This document shows, piece by piece, positions 1-9,291 of a DNA stretch of 64,000 nt. The stretch lies in assembly GCF_021129175.1 (NCBI RefSeq), contig NZ_JAJOHV010000026.1:1-64000 (forward strand), written 5' to 3'. Origin of the DNA: Chromobacterium piscinae. GTDB lineage: Bacteria; Pseudomonadota; Gammaproteobacteria; Burkholderiales; Chromobacteriaceae. Each line of letters opens with the position of its first letter. The first letter of the stretch is position 1. Both the position numbers and the translations under genes were made by a program. The notes under the pieces are model-generated. The model did no database searches and was not told the origin of the DNA. It saw nothing but the letters and a program-made list of their open reading frames with translations.

Positions 1-125
1 ATATCGGCCGCCGCCTGCGCGAGGCCGGCGGCTTCGCGCCGCCGCCGGGCAGCGAGGTGCTGTGGAACGACGGCGAGCTGGCGGAGGCCGGGGAGAGGCT
101 GCTGGCGCTGCTGGCTGGCCGTTGA
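1..125 (+). CDS. 3' end of an unidentified protein
   Basis: An open frame enters from the left edge (codon phase starting at base 3) and ends in TGA at 123-125. The visible 40 residues are Gly-, Ala- and Arg-rich and include PPPGSEVLWND and a C-terminal LLALLAGR. I do not recognise the family from this fragment. Its stop codon directly abuts the stop codon of the chemoreceptor on the opposite strand, so the two genes are convergent with no room for a terminator between them. Confidence 0.55.
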   Translation, partial: IGRRLREAGGFAPPPGSEVLWNDGELAEAGERLLALLAGR

Positions 126-1760
126 TCAGCCGTCCACCGCGAAGCGCCGCATTTGCGCCTGCAGCGCGGCGCTCACTTCCTGCAGCCGGCCGCTGCTGTG
201 CCGGGCGTCCTGGCTGGCCTTGAGGCTTTCGTCGGCTGAGCGGGCGATTTCCGACACGCTGCCGGCGATGGCTTGGCTCTCTCGCACTTGTTCCGCGATG
301 TCCGACGTCAGCCGGTCCAGCTCGCCCACGGTGGCGGTGGCGCCGCGCTTCAATTCGGTCAGCGGCTCCACTATCTCGCCTATCAGGGCGACGCCGCGCG
401 CCATTTCGCGCTGGCCCTGTTCGATGCGGCTCATCGCGTCCGATGTCTGCGAGTCCATCGCGCTGATCACGCCGTTGATCTCGCGGGTGGCCTGGGCGGT
501 GCGGGCGGCCAGGTTGCGCACCTCGTCCGCCACCACGGCGAAGCCGCGGCCCATTTCGCCGGCGCGGGCGGCTTCTATCGCCGCGTTCAGCGCCAGCATA
601 TTGGTCTGCTCGGCGATGTCGGTGACGGCTTCGATCATGTCGTGCATGGAGTTGGCGCGCTGGCGCAGCGCGTCCACCGATTCGGCGCTGCCGCGGATCT
701 GGCCGGCGATCAGTCCGATCTCGCGCGAGGCGGTTTCGATCAGGCTTTGGCCGCGGTCGGCCAGCAGCGCCGCGTTGCGGGCTTGCTGCTGCGCCTGGCC
801 GGCGGTGGCGGCGGCGCGGTCCAGCTTGGCGGAGAAGGCGCCCACCACGCCGTTGATCTGGTGGATTTCCGCCTGCTGCCGCTCCACGCCGCCCGCCACT
901 TCCGCCGCGCTGCCGCGCGTAGAGGTGGCGGTGTCGGCCACCACGTCGGCGCTGGCGCGCAGTTCGCGCACCAGGGCGGCCAGTTCATTCTGCATGGTTT
1001 CCATCCGCCGCAGCATCTGCGCCGTCTCATCCTTGCCGGTGGCATGGACCCGGCTGCGCAGATCGCCGCGCGCCATCGCGCCCAGCACCGCCACGCTGTG
1101 CTCCAGCGGCGCGGTGATGCTGCGGGTGACGCCCCAGGCGAGCAGCAATCCAGCCAGCGCGGCCGCGACGCAGCACCCCAGCAGCAAGCCGCGGGTGGCG
1201 CCCATCAGCGACAGCACATCGGCCATTTCCGCGTTCATGTGGCTTTGTTGGACTGCCGCCAGATCAGCGGTGGCGCTGAGCAGCGCCTGCAGCGCAGGCC
1301 GTGTCTGGCTGCCGTATTGCTTGGCCAGGGCCGCCGGGTCGTTGGCTTCGACCAAATCCACGGTATTGCCGAAGGCCTTGACGTAGGCAGCGCGCAGATC
1401 GGCCAGCTTTTGCAGCGCGCCGGTTTGTTCCGCGCTCCATGGCAGCGCTTTCAGCCTTTGCAGCACATCGTTGCTCTTGCGGTTGGCGTCGTCCATCGCC
1501 GCGTACAGCGGCACGCGCTGCGCTTGCTCCGGGGTGGACACAATCTGCAATAGCAGCAAGGCGGCGCTTTGCGAGTAGCGGTCCAGGTCCGCCGCCGCCT
1601 GCTGTTTGCTGGCATCCTCGCTGACGATGACGCGGGTGGCCTGTTCGATTCGGGCCAGCCCACCCCATACGCTGGCGGCAATCGCTAGCAAAAAAGCCAG
1701 CAGCACCATGAAGGAGACGGCGAGTCGGGGACCTACCTTGATTGTTTGCAGTAGCCTCAT
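126..1760 (-). CDS. Methyl-accepting chemotaxis protein
   Basis: A 544-residue chemoreceptor of the inner membrane. The N-terminus ([17 protein letters not shown]) leads into a first membrane helix at about residues 12-34. A periplasmic four-helix-type sensor region follows, then a second membrane helix ending in [11 protein letters not shown], which begins the HAMP domain. The long cytoplasmic coiled coil carries the conserved hairpin tip [20 protein letters not shown] at roughly residues 380-400, where CheW/CheA bind. The frame stays open upstream to about 2021, but that extension has no receptor-like sequence, so ATG at 1758-1760 was chosen. The ligand cannot be inferred. The next gene on the same strand is a diguanylate cyclase 77 bp upstream. 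Confidence 0.93.
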   Translation of the reverse strand: MRLLQTIKVGPRLAVSFMVLLAFLLAIAASVWGGLARIEQATRVIVSEDASKQQAAADLDRYSQSAALLLLQIVSTPEQAQRVPLYAAMDDANRKSNDVLQRLKALPWSAEQTGALQKLADLRAAYVKAFGNTVDLVEANDPAALAKQYGSQTRPALQALLSATADLAAVQQSHMNAEMADVLSLMGATRGLLLGCCVAAALAGLLLAWGVTRSITAPLEHSVAVLGAMARGDLRSRVHATGKDETAQMLRRMETMQNELAALVRELRASADVVADTATSTRGSAAEVAGGVERQQAEIHQINGVVGAFSAKLDRAAATAGQAQQQARNAALLADRGQSLIETASREIGLIAGQIRGSAESVDALRQRANSMHDMIEAVTDIAEQTNMLALNAAIEAARAGEMGRGFAVVADEVRNLAARTAQATREINGVISAMDSQTSDAMSRIEQGQREMARGVALIGEIVEPLTELKRGATATVGELDRLTSDIAEQVRESQAIAGSVSEIARSADESLKASQDARHSSGRLQEVSAALQAQMRRFAVDG

Positions 1761-1837
1761 CGGAATTTCTCGCGGATTGGGAAACTGAAATGGTTGGTCG
1801 GGACTACGTCGGAAATATGACGATCGGTCGTTGCGGG

Positions 1838-3442
1838 CTACAGGCGTATGGTTTGGCAGCCGCTGCTGCCGGTCTTCTTGACGCGGTACATCGCCTGGTC
1901 TGCCGCCTGCAGCAGGCTGTCCGGATTGCTGTAGCCGTCGCCGATGGCGATGCCGATGGAGATGCCCAACTGGCAGGAGGTGCCGGAGACCAAGAAGGGC
2001 GTGTCGAAGGCTTCCAGGCATTTGCCGGCCACGGTGCGGGCGATGTCTTCGGCCTTGTCGTCCAGATCGCTCAGCAGCAGCACGAATTCATCCCCGCCTA
2101 TCCGGGCCAGGGTGTCGCTCTGGCGCACGGTGCCGGACAGGCGCTGCGCGGCCTGCCACAGCACCTTGTCGCCTGCTTTGTGGCCCAGGGTGTCGTTGAT
2201 CATCTTGAAACTGTCCAGGTCCATGAACAGCAGCGCCAGCCGGGTTTCCCGGCGCTGGGCCTGGGCCAGCGCCACGTGCAGCCGGTCGGACAGCAGCAAA
2301 CGGTTGGGCAGGCCGGTCAGCGAGTCGTGGTGGGCCATCTGGGCCAGTTCCGTCTGCTTGTCTTCCAGCTTGCGCAGCAGGCGGTTGAAGGAGGCGATCA
2401 GATAGCCGACTTCGTCTTTGCGGTGTATCGGCAAGGGCTCCAGCGGCAATTCGCCCCGCGTCATGCGGTCGGCGTGGCGGGCGGCGCGGAACAGCGGGCG
2501 CAGCACGATGTACATGCCGCCGCAGGCCAGCAGCGAGAACACGACGAAGGCGATCAACGCCTGGCGCAGCGTGAAGCTCTGTACACGGGCCACGGTGGCG
2601 AAGGCGTCCCGGCCGGGCAGCTTGGCCACCACCAGCCAGCCGGTGCTGGGCACCTGCACGATGGCGCGGACCTCCTCCTCTCCCTGCAGTGTGGCCGCCA
2701 CCGCCGCGCCGCGATAGCCGGCCATCGCCTGATCGTGCAGCGGGTCGCGCCCGGGCTCAGGCGTCGGCTGCAGCGTCAGCTCGCTTTGCGAGGCGGTGAT
2801 GATCTGATGGTCGCGCGGGGAAATCAGCAGGAAGCTGTCGCGATGGTCGCCGATTCGGGATTGCTGCAGCAAATCAAGGAAACCCGGCGCGGCGATGGCG
2901 GTGACGCCGACCAGCACCGCCGGCACTTCGCCGCTGACCTGCACCGGCGCCGACATCGGCAAAACCGGCACGCCCGAACTGCGGCCGGTTGTCGCCTTGC
3001 CGATGTAGAACCGGCCTTGCAGGGATTGCCGGATATAGTCGCGGTCGCCGTAGTTGACCTGCATCCGGTGCGGCACCTCCGGATAGTCGGCGATCACGCG
3101 GCCGTCCGGCCTCACCACGAACAAGCCGATGGAGAATAGCGGCTGGTACTGGTAACGCTCCTTCAGCCAGGCGCGCAGGGCGTCAGGTTGGTCCAGCAGC
3201 TCAGGCGGCAGCGCGGTGGCCAGGCGGGACAGCAAAGCCTTGCGCTGCCTGATCTTGTCGTCGATGTCGTGGGCGACGTAGCCGGCCAGCGCCAGCTGCT
3301 GCTCGGACACGACCTGGCCCAGATCCTGCCGCAGAAAGGAGCCCAGCGCGTAGTAACGCGATAGCACGCCGAAGATCATGATGGCCAGGGACAGCGCCAA
3401 CAGGCGGATGATGATGCTGTCCGACAGGCGTTTGGACCTCAT
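1838..3442 (-). CDS. Membrane diguanylate cyclase (dCACHE-HAMP-GGDEF)
   Basis: Makes cyclic di-GMP from two GTP. From ATG at 3440-3442 (GGAG five bases upstream) it has 534 residues. An N-terminal membrane helix is followed by a periplasmic double-CACHE-like sensor, a second membrane helix near [19 protein letters not shown], a HAMP segment, and a C-terminal GGDEF domain beginning at [11 protein letters not shown]. The active-site loop is intact (GGDEF, about residues 449-453). The product-inhibition site RxxD (RQSD) lies exactly five residues before it, so feedback inhibition is expected. No EAL domain is present. A longer start at 3514 is possible, but its AAGGAG sits only two bases from the ATG. 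Downstream on the same strand is a chemoreceptor; the two may be co-transcribed. Confidence 0.92.
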   Translation of the reverse strand: MRSKRLSDSIIIRLLALSLAIMIFGVLSRYYALGSFLRQDLGQVVSEQQLALAGYVAHDIDDKIRQRKALLSRLATALPPELLDQPDALRAWLKERYQYQPLFSIGLFVVRPDGRVIADYPEVPHRMQVNYGDRDYIRQSLQGRFYIGKATTGRSSGVPVLPMSAPVQVSGEVPAVLVGVTAIAAPGFLDLLQQSRIGDHRDSFLLISPRDHQIITASQSELTLQPTPEPGRDPLHDQAMAGYRGAAVAATLQGEEEVRAIVQVPSTGWLVVAKLPGRDAFATVARVQSFTLRQALIAFVVFSLLACGGMYIVLRPLFRAARHADRMTRGELPLEPLPIHRKDEVGYLIASFNRLLRKLEDKQTELAQMAHHDSLTGLPNRLLLSDRLHVALAQAQRRETRLALLFMDLDSFKMINDTLGHKAGDKVLWQAAQRLSGTVRQSDTLARIGGDEFVLLLSDLDDKAEDIARTVAGKCLEAFDTPFLVSGTSCQLGISIGIAIGDGYSNPDSLLQAADQAMYRVKKTGSSGCQTIRL

Positions 3443-3802
3443 GTCTGCTCCGCTCCGTTCGCTCGCGTTCCGCCCGGGCTCAGGCCGCCGCTTTTCTCGC
3501 GCAAGGTCAACCATCGCTCCTTCTCGAGGATGCGGAGCGAAGCGCCATTTTCTGAGAGCGGCAAATCTGCTGCGCCGTATGGCTTTGCGGGGTCTTATTC
3601 ATCTGTCGTCGCCTGTGTCCAGTCCTCACTATAGATAAGAGCCGCGGGGCTTTCCGCCCGCATAGGTCTAGCGCGGCAAGACAAGCTTCATGCCGGGTTC
3701 ACCAGCCTGTCATCGCTGGCGCTTATCGTTGCGCTGTTTTGTTTCAATCAGTCCGATGTGTAAGTAGATTTGTCTATACGTCTAACCCAAGGAGCATCGT
3801 CG
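3443..3802. promoter_or_regulatory. Intergenic region, divergent promoters
   Basis: About 360 bp between the diguanylate cyclase and the ABC transporter operon, which are transcribed away from each other, so it must hold both promoters. I see no convincing gene in it. If the cyclase used its upstream ATG at 3514 the gap would be 288 bp. A short direct repeat, GTCTA at 3772-3776 and 3780-3784, lies just before the Shine-Dalgarno of the transporter; its meaning is unknown. Confidence 0.45.
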
Positions 3803-4825
3803 ATGAAAAAGCAGATGGCTGTCGCGGCCGCCCTGGCCGTATCCGGGCTGCTGTCCCCGCTGGCGCAGGCCAAGACCACGCTGACCGTCTACACCGCGCT
3901 GGAAGCGGACCAGGTGAAGGATTACAAGGACGCGTTCGAGAAGGCCAATCCAGACATCGACATCCGCTGGGTGCGCGAATCCACCGGCGTGATCACCGCC
4001 CGGCTGCTGTCGGAGAAAAACCATCCCCAGGCCGACGCCGTGTGGGGCCTGGCCGCCACCAGCCTGATGATCCTGGACCAGCAGGGCATGCTGCAGGGCT
4101 ACGCGCCCAAAGGCGTGGAGAAACTAAGCCCGCAGTTCGTCGACAAGGCCAGGCCGCCGAAATGGACCGGCATGGACGTATGGGCCGCCGCCATCTGTTT
4201 CAACACCGTGGAAGCGGCGAAAAAGAATCTGCCCAAGCCGGAAAGCTGGACCGATTTGACCAAGCCGGTCTACAAGGGCCAGATCGTGATGCCGCATCCG
4301 GCTTCGTCCGGCACCGGCTATCTGGATGTATCCGCCTGGCTGCAGACCCTGGGCGAGAAGAAGGGCTGGGACTACATGGACAAGCTGCACGCCAATATGG
4401 CGCAGTACGTCCATTCCGGCTCCAAACCGTGCAAGATGGCCGCCGCCGGCGAGTACCCGATCGGCATCTCGTTTGAATATCGCGGCGCGCAGTTGAAGGA
4501 GAAGGGCGCGCCGATCGACCTGATCTATCCGAAGGAAGGCTTGGGCTGGGATCTGGAGGCCACCGCCATCATCAAGGGCACCAAGAACCTGGAAGCCGCC
4601 AGGAAGCTGGCCGACTTCTCGGTGAGCCTGCCGGCGATGAAGCTGTACGAGCAGAACTACGCGGTGCTGGCGATGCCGGGCGTGGCCAAACAGAACCCCT
4701 ATATCCCGGTCGACTACTCGCAGCGGCTGTCCAAGAACAACTTCGGCTGGGCCGCCAAGAACCGCGACGCCATCCTGAAGGAATGGTCGCGCCGCTATGA
4801 AAGCAAGGCCGCGCCGAAAGAATAA
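3803..4825 (+). CDS. ABC transporter substrate-binding protein (2-aminoethylphosphonate/Fe3+ type)
   Basis: Periplasmic solute-binding protein of 340 residues. The start ATG at 3803 has AAGGAG eight bases upstream. The signal peptide MKKQMAVAAALAVSGLLSPLAQA is cleaved before KTT. The mature start TLTVYTALEADQ and the segments WVRESTGVITARL and DAVWGLAATS are typical of the family that holds Fe(III)-binding proteins and PhnS2, the putative 2-aminoethylphosphonate binder; I judge the phosphonate subgroup more likely. The gene is followed by an ATPase and a double permease in the same direction, forming a complete importer. A strong hairpin directly after the stop codon may raise its expression relative to the downstream genes. 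No phosphonate-degrading gene is nearby, so the substrate remains an inference. Confidence 0.85.
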   Translation: MKKQMAVAAALAVSGLLSPLAQAKTTLTVYTALEADQVKDYKDAFEKANPDIDIRWVRESTGVITARLLSEKNHPQADAVWGLAATSLMILDQQGMLQGYAPKGVEKLSPQFVDKARPPKWTGMDVWAAAICFNTVEAAKKNLPKPESWTDLTKPVYKGQIVMPHPASSGTGYLDVSAWLQTLGEKKGWDYMDKLHANMAQYVHSGSKPCKMAAAGEYPIGISFEYRGAQLKEKGAPIDLIYPKEGLGWDLEATAIIKGTKNLEAARKLADFSVSLPAMKLYEQNYAVLAMPGVAKQNPYIPVDYSQRLSKNNFGWAAKNRDAILKEWSRRYESKAAPKE

Positions 4826-4838
4826 GGGGCCGCCCGGC

Positions 4839-4863
4839 AGCCGCCCCCACGCCGGGGGCGGCT
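4839..4863 (+). terminator. Intercistronic hairpin in the ABC operon
   Basis: A perfect 10-bp stem (AGCCGCCCCC with GGGGGCGGCT, five-base loop) lies 14 bp after the binding-protein stop codon. No T-tract follows, so it is more likely a processing or mRNA-stabilising hairpin, or a leaky attenuator, than a full terminator. This arrangement is common after the binding-protein gene of ABC operons. Confidence 0.5.
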
Positions 4864-4900
4864 TGTCCCCGCGCATCATCCCAGCTTACTGGAGCACCCG

Positions 4901-6001
4901 ATGAAACCGGTCGATAGCCTGTCCGGCTTGTCCGAGCATTTATCCGTCCATGCGCTCAGCCGCCGTTTCGGCGCCTTCACCGCTTTGGACCAAGCCTCGC
5001 TTTCCATCCGCAAGGGCGAGTTCGTCTGCCTGCTTGGTCCATCCGGCTGCGGCAAGACCACGCTGCTGCGGCTGATCGCCGGGCTAGACCAGCCGGATGC
5101 CGGCGCGATCCGCCTGTCCGGCCGCGATATCACCCGCGCGGCGCCGGCCAAGCGCGACTACGGCATCGTGTTCCAGAGCTACGCGCTGTTTCCCAATCTG
5201 ACCGTGGCCGACAACATCGCCTACGGCCTGACGCCGCGCCGCGACAAGGCCGGCCATGCCCGCCGCGTGCGCGAGCTGCTGGACATCGTCGGCCTGCCGG
5301 GCTCGGAAGGCAAATACCCGTCCCAGCTGTCCGGCGGCCAACAGCAGCGGGTGGCGCTGGCGCGCGCGCTGGCCACCTCGCCCGGCCTGCTGCTGCTGGA
5401 CGAGCCGTTGTCGGCGCTGGACGCGCGGGTGCGCGACAAGCTGCGCGAGGAGCTGAAGGGCCTGCAACGGCGGCTGGGCGTCACCACGCTGATGGTCACC
5501 CACGATCAGGAAGAAGCCCTGTCCATCGCCGACCGGGTGGTGGTGATGAATGCCGGGAGGATCGAGCAGACGGGCACGCCGGCCGAGATCTACCGCAGCC
5601 CGGCCAGCCGCTTCGTCGCCGAATTCGTCGGCGAAGCCAACTGGCTGCCGGCCGAGCGCCGAGGCGGCCGGGAGGCCGCGGTCGGTGGCTGCGTGCTGAG
5701 CCTGGCGCGGGATCTGCCCGATGCCGAGGCGTTGACGCTGTTCATCCGGCCTGAGGACGTCATCGTCAAGCCGCGCTGGGCGCCGGCGGCCAATACCCTG
5801 CTGGCGCGGGTGGAGGATGTGTCCTTCGGCGGCGCAATGACGCGGCTGCGTTTGCGTCCGGAAGGCATGCCCGGCCTGATCCTGCGCGCCGAAATATGCC
5901 CGTCGATGCTGAACCGCCAGCCGCTGGTGCCGGGCGAGATCGTGCCGGTGGAGCTGCCCGCCGCGCAATTGCGCGCCTATCCGGGGGAAGCGGCATGCTG
6001 A
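4901..6001 (+). CDS. ABC transporter ATP-binding protein (PhnT2/FbpC-like)
   Basis: Cytoplasmic ATPase of 366 residues that powers the importer. Walker A is GPSGCGKTT at residues 46-54. The Q-loop region is VFQSYALFP, the signature is LSGGQQQRVALARAL, Walker B is LLLLDEPLSALD and the switch histidine is in VTHDQEEAL. After about residue 240 a C-terminal TOBE-like regulatory region follows (LFIRPEDV, VEDVSFGGAMTRLRL). Length and order fit the TIGR03258-like ATPases of putative 2-aminoethylphosphonate transporters and the related Fe(III) transporters. Its last codons overlap the permease start (ATGCTGA shared), indicating translational coupling. Confidence 0.93.
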   Translation: MKPVDSLSGLSEHLSVHALSRRFGAFTALDQASLSIRKGEFVCLLGPSGCGKTTLLRLIAGLDQPDAGAIRLSGRDITRAAPAKRDYGIVFQSYALFPNLTVADNIAYGLTPRRDKAGHARRVRELLDIVGLPGSEGKYPSQLSGGQQQRVALARALATSPGLLLLDEPLSALDARVRDKLREELKGLQRRLGVTTLMVTHDQEEALSIADRVVVMNAGRIEQTGTPAEIYRSPASRFVAEFVGEANWLPAERRGGREAAVGGCVLSLARDLPDAEALTLFIRPEDVIVKPRWAPAANTLLARVEDVSFGGAMTRLRLRPEGMPGLILRAEICPSMLNRQPLVPGEIVPVELPAAQLRAYPGEAAC

Positions 6002-7692
6002 GCCTGGCGCGACGATGGCTTCCCGCCGCGCTGCGGGTGGATGGCGAGCGCCTGGCCGGCGCCGCGCTGGCCTGGGCGCTGCTGGGATGTCTGGCGCTGG
6101 CGCTGGGGCTGCCGCTGCTGTTCATCCTCGGCAAATCGGTGCTGACCATGGACGGCGATTTCGCCGGACTCGGCAATTTCGCCGAGGTGCTGGCTTCGCC
6201 CGGCCTGATGCGCGCGGCCGGCAACAGCTTGCTGCTGGCCTTGACGGTGTCGGCGCTGGTGGTGCCGTCGGCTTTCGCTTTCGCCTGGGCGCTGTGCCGC
6301 AGCCGGGCGCCGGGCAAGGGGATGTTCCGCCAGATCGCGTTGCTGCCGTTATTGGCGCCGTCGCTGCTGCCGGCCATCTCGCTGGTTTACCTGTTTGGCA
6401 ACCAGGGCCTGTTGAAAGGCTGGCTGGGCGGCGGATCGGTTTACGGCTTCTGGGGCATGGTCGCCGGCGAGGCGTTCTATGCCTTTCCCTATGCCCTCAT
6501 GCTGCTTGCCACGTCCTTGTCCGTCGCCGACGCCAGACTGTACGAGGCGGCGCGGGCGATGGGCGCCGGCGCGTGGCGGCGCTTCGCCACCATCACGCTG
6601 CCGGGCGCGCGCTACGGCCTGGCCTCGTCGGCGCTGCTGGTGTTCACGCTGGTGCTCACCGATTTCGGCGTGCCCAAGGTGGTGGGCGGCGACTGCAATG
6701 TGTTGGCGGTGGAGGCGTTCAAGCAGGTAGTGGGGCAGCAGAACTTTCCGCGCGGCGCGGTGGTGGGTCTGATGCTGCTGCTGCCGGCCGTGCTGTCCTG
6801 CTTCATCGAGCGGGCGATGTCGCACCGCCAGCGCGCGGCCTTGTCCGCGCTGTCGACGCCGTTTGCGCCATCCCGGGCCCCGGCGCGGGACGCGGCCGCG
6901 CTTACCATGCTGGCGATCATGGCCATGCCGTTGCTGGCGCTGATGGGCGTCGGCGTGGCGGCTTCCTTCATCAAGTATTGGCCGTACGATCTGAGCCTGA
7001 CGCTGGCCCACTACCGTTTCGACCAAGTGGACGGCGGCGGCTGGGGCGCGTATTTCAACAGCCTGGAAATGGCCGCGGCCACCGCGCTGATCGGCGCGAC
7101 GCTGGTTTTCCTGGGCGCATACTGTTGCGAGAAGCTGCCGGCCGCGCCGTTGGCGAGGGGCATGCTGCGATTCTTCGCGATGCTGCCGATGGCGGTGCCT
7201 GGCCTGGTGCTGGGCCTGGGCTACGTGTTCTTCTTCAACCACCCCGACAATCCGCTCAACGGCTTGTATGGCGGCCTGGCGCTGATGACGGCCTGCACGG
7301 TCGCCCACTTCTACACCACCGCCCATCTGACCATCGCCACCGCGCTGAAGCAGATGGACGGCGAATTCGAAGCGGTGGCCGCCGCGCTGAAAGTGCCGTT
7401 CTGGATCACGCTGCGCCGGGTGACGCTGCCGGTTTGCCTGCCGGCGCTGCTGGACGTGTCGCGCTTCCTGTTCGTGTCGGCGATGACCACGCTGTCGGCG
7501 CTGGTGTTCATCGCCGGGCCGGAGCGCAGCCTGGCGGCGGTGGCCATCGTGACCATGGACGACGCCGGCGACACCGCCGCCGCCGCCGCGATGGCGACGC
7601 TGATCGTGCTCAGCTCGGCGCTGGCCTCGCTGGCGGCGTCGCTGTTGTCGCGCCGGCTGGTGGGGCGCGGCCAGCCGTGGCGTCCGCGCTGA
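5995..7692 (+). CDS. ABC transporter permease, fused double-domain
   Basis: Inner-membrane permease of 565 residues with two BinPDT-like permease halves in one chain, about 12 membrane helices. The EAA-type loops are recognisable in each half: one around YEAARAMGAGAWRRFATITLPG and one around FEAVAAALKVPFWITLRRVTLP. Such fused permeases occur in FbpB and in PhnU2-type transporters. The start ATG at 5995 overlaps the ATPase stop by seven bases and has GGGGGAAG before it. It completes a three-gene operon with the binding protein and ATPase. Substrate is not decided by sequence: 2-aminoethylphosphonate is favoured, Fe(III) is the alternative. Confidence 0.9.
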   Translation: MLSLARRWLPAALRVDGERLAGAALAWALLGCLALALGLPLLFILGKSVLTMDGDFAGLGNFAEVLASPGLMRAAGNSLLLALTVSALVVPSAFAFAWALCRSRAPGKGMFRQIALLPLLAPSLLPAISLVYLFGNQGLLKGWLGGGSVYGFWGMVAGEAFYAFPYALMLLATSLSVADARLYEAARAMGAGAWRRFATITLPGARYGLASSALLVFTLVLTDFGVPKVVGGDCNVLAVEAFKQVVGQQNFPRGAVVGLMLLLPAVLSCFIERAMSHRQRAALSALSTPFAPSRAPARDAAALTMLAIMAMPLLALMGVGVAASFIKYWPYDLSLTLAHYRFDQVDGGGWGAYFNSLEMAAATALIGATLVFLGAYCCEKLPAAPLARGMLRFFAMLPMAVPGLVLGLGYVFFFNHPDNPLNGLYGGLALMTACTVAHFYTTAHLTIATALKQMDGEFEAVAAALKVPFWITLRRVTLPVCLPALLDVSRFLFVSAMTTLSALVFIAGPERSLAAVAIVTMDDAGDTAAAAAMATLIVLSSALASLAASLLSRRLVGRGQPWRPR

Positions 7693-7698
7693 CCGTTC

Positions 7699-7719
7699 AC
7701 GCCGGCATGGTGCCGGCGT
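7699..7719 (+). terminator. Hairpin after the ABC operon
   Basis: Nine-bp stem ACGCCGGCA/TGCCGGCGT with a three-base loop, beginning six bases after the permease stop. Only a weak T-run follows, so termination efficiency is uncertain. Confidence 0.5.
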
Positions 7720-7865
7720 TCATTGGCAAGAGGGGAGTACGGCGTATTACTTAAGCGGCCTGCAATCGCTTTGCCTTGATTTGATGACGGACTATATCTG
7801 AAAGGCATGTCATCGCCGGCCCCGCCAGGCGGTCCGGTCGTCATCGTCAATCGCGGGGTCGCGCC

Positions 7866-8738
7866 ATGTCCACTCCTTCATTCCTGTTGCCCGCCGCGCT
7901 GCTTCTGGCGCTACTCGCCGGCTGCGCCGGCAGCGTGGACAGCGGAAAATTCATCGCCTTGAGAGACGCCGCCGTCCAGGTGAACCGCGGCGCCCAGGCG
8001 AGCTTCGATCAATTGCAGAGCGACGCGCGCGACAGCGCGGTGCTTGGCTATCCGGACCGCAAGGTCGGCGCGCAGGGCTTCCCGCTGGTGAACGCGCAGG
8101 GCGAAAGCTACGACCTGAGCGCGCCGCTGTCCCGGGTGACGGCTACGCTGGACGCGCTCAGCTGCTACTCGGAAGCGCTGGCCAAGCTGGCGGGCGGCGG
8201 CAAGATGGAGGACATAGACCGCGCGTCGCAGGATCTGGCGGCCAGCCTGCGCGGCCTGCCGGCCGGGACGCTGGACACTCAGGCGGCGAATGGCGTCGCC
8301 GTCGCGGTGGACGCGCTGGGCCAGGCCATGCTCGCGGCCCAACGCCGGGAGGGGCTGCGCGGCGTGATGGACCGCGCCCAGCCCGGCCTGGACGCGCTGG
8401 CGCAGATGATGGAGCGGGTGGACGAGGATTTGAAGCTCTATGTGCTCAATATCCGTTTGCGTTATCTGGGGCTGGTCAACCGCGATGGCGTGCGCCCGCC
8501 CTACCACAGCTGGGATCGTTACCGTTTCGACCAGCAGGTAGCCGCGCAACTGGCCGGCTATGACAGGCTGGAGCAGGCGCTGGCCTCCACCGACAAGGCG
8601 GTGCGGGACTTCCCTGAATTGCATCGCCAATTGCGGGCGAGCCTGGATCAGCCCGGCAAGCCGCTTGACCGCCTGCATGATTTCATCGCGGAGGCGCGCC
8701 GCCTGCGGGCGCTGTACCGCGACCTGCCGAATAGTTGA
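7866..8738 (+). CDS. Predicted lipoprotein of unknown function
   Basis: A 290-residue protein with a lipoprotein signal: hydrophobic segment FLLPAALLLALLAG and lipobox LAGC with Cys20 as lipidated residue. The residue after Cys is Ala, which suggests outer-membrane sorting. The mature part is mainly helical, rich in Ala, Leu, Asp and Arg, with no motif I recognise; it contains one conserved-looking aromatic stretch (RPPYHSWDRYRFDQQ). It is followed 14 bp later by a small helical protein and then by a giant penicillin-binding protein, all in the same direction, so a role in the cell envelope is a reasonable guess only. Confidence 0.8.
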   Translation: MSTPSFLLPAALLLALLAGCAGSVDSGKFIALRDAAVQVNRGAQASFDQLQSDARDSAVLGYPDRKVGAQGFPLVNAQGESYDLSAPLSRVTATLDALSCYSEALAKLAGGGKMEDIDRASQDLAASLRGLPAGTLDTQAANGVAVAVDALGQAMLAAQRREGLRGVMDRAQPGLDALAQMMERVDEDLKLYVLNIRLRYLGLVNRDGVRPPYHSWDRYRFDQQVAAQLAGYDRLEQALASTDKAVRDFPELHRQLRASLDQPGKPLDRLHDFIAEARRLRALYRDLPNS

Positions 8739-8752
8739 CGAGGAGGCAAACC

Positions 8753-9079
8753 ATGGATAGTCATGATCTGGCGGAGCTGCTGACCGGCTTGGCGTCGCGT
8801 CTGAACAACCTGATGGTGGACACTTCGGGCGCCGTCAGCCGTCAATGCTCCGATCTGCAGGAGACTCTTACCGGTCAGGCTTTGGCGGCCATCGCCAAGG
8901 ATCTGGACCATGCCACCGCCCAGTACGCCGCCGCGGTCAACGCGTTGACCGCAGCGACGCAGGAGGCCGATGCGGCGACTGCGGCGCTGGATCAGACCGA
9001 GCGTTCGATCGAGGCTGTGGCGAAAGTGGTGAAGTTCGCCGGCCAGGCGTCCGCGCTGGCGGCGGGCGTGCTGGCCTGA
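8753..9079 (+). CDS. Small helical protein of unknown function
   Basis: A 108-residue protein with a near-perfect Shine-Dalgarno (AGGAGG, 8741-8746) before ATG at 8753. Composition is Ala/Leu/Thr/Asp-rich with heptad-like spacing through residues 45-95 (TAATQEADAATAALDQTERS), suggesting a coiled coil. The C-terminus (FAGQASALAAGVLA) is apolar and could be a membrane-associating helix. No signal peptide is visible. It sits between a lipoprotein gene and a penicillin-binding protein gene. Function unknown. Confidence 0.72.
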   Translation: MDSHDLAELLTGLASRLNNLMVDTSGAVSRQCSDLQETLTGQALAAIAKDLDHATAQYAAAVNALTAATQEADAATAALDQTERSIEAVAKVVKFAGQASALAAGVLA

Positions 9080-9291
9080 GCCGAAGGGGGCGCGCGGGAC
9101 GCAGAAGGTGAGCGTCGGCGCAGGGGAATTGTGAGTAGAGTTGTCCCGGGCTTGTAAAGCCGTAAGGCTGTCCGATAGTGAGATAAAGCCTGTCAGGCGA
9201 GCGATATCCGAGAGGATGCCGCCCGGGGGGCGGAGCGGCGGCGACATTCTCCAGTTCCTGCTAAGGGGGCGGCCCTGAGGGCCGACTGATC
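9080..9291 (+). promoter_or_regulatory. Leader of the penicillin-binding protein gene
   Basis: A 212-bp gap without a gene. Immediately before the ATG at 9292 lies a short strong hairpin, CGGCCC/GGGCCG with loop TGA (9270-9284). No ordinary Shine-Dalgarno stands at the usual distance; the only purine run near the start (GAGGG) is inside this stem. The hairpin could limit translation initiation. No other element was recognised. Confidence 0.35.

Noticed and set aside
1742-3139. Long + strand open frame (465 codons) opposite the diguanylate cyclase
   Set aside because: Its product is Gly/Gln/His/Arg-rich low-complexity sequence typical of an antisense frame in high-GC DNA, while the minus strand encodes a clear GGDEF protein.
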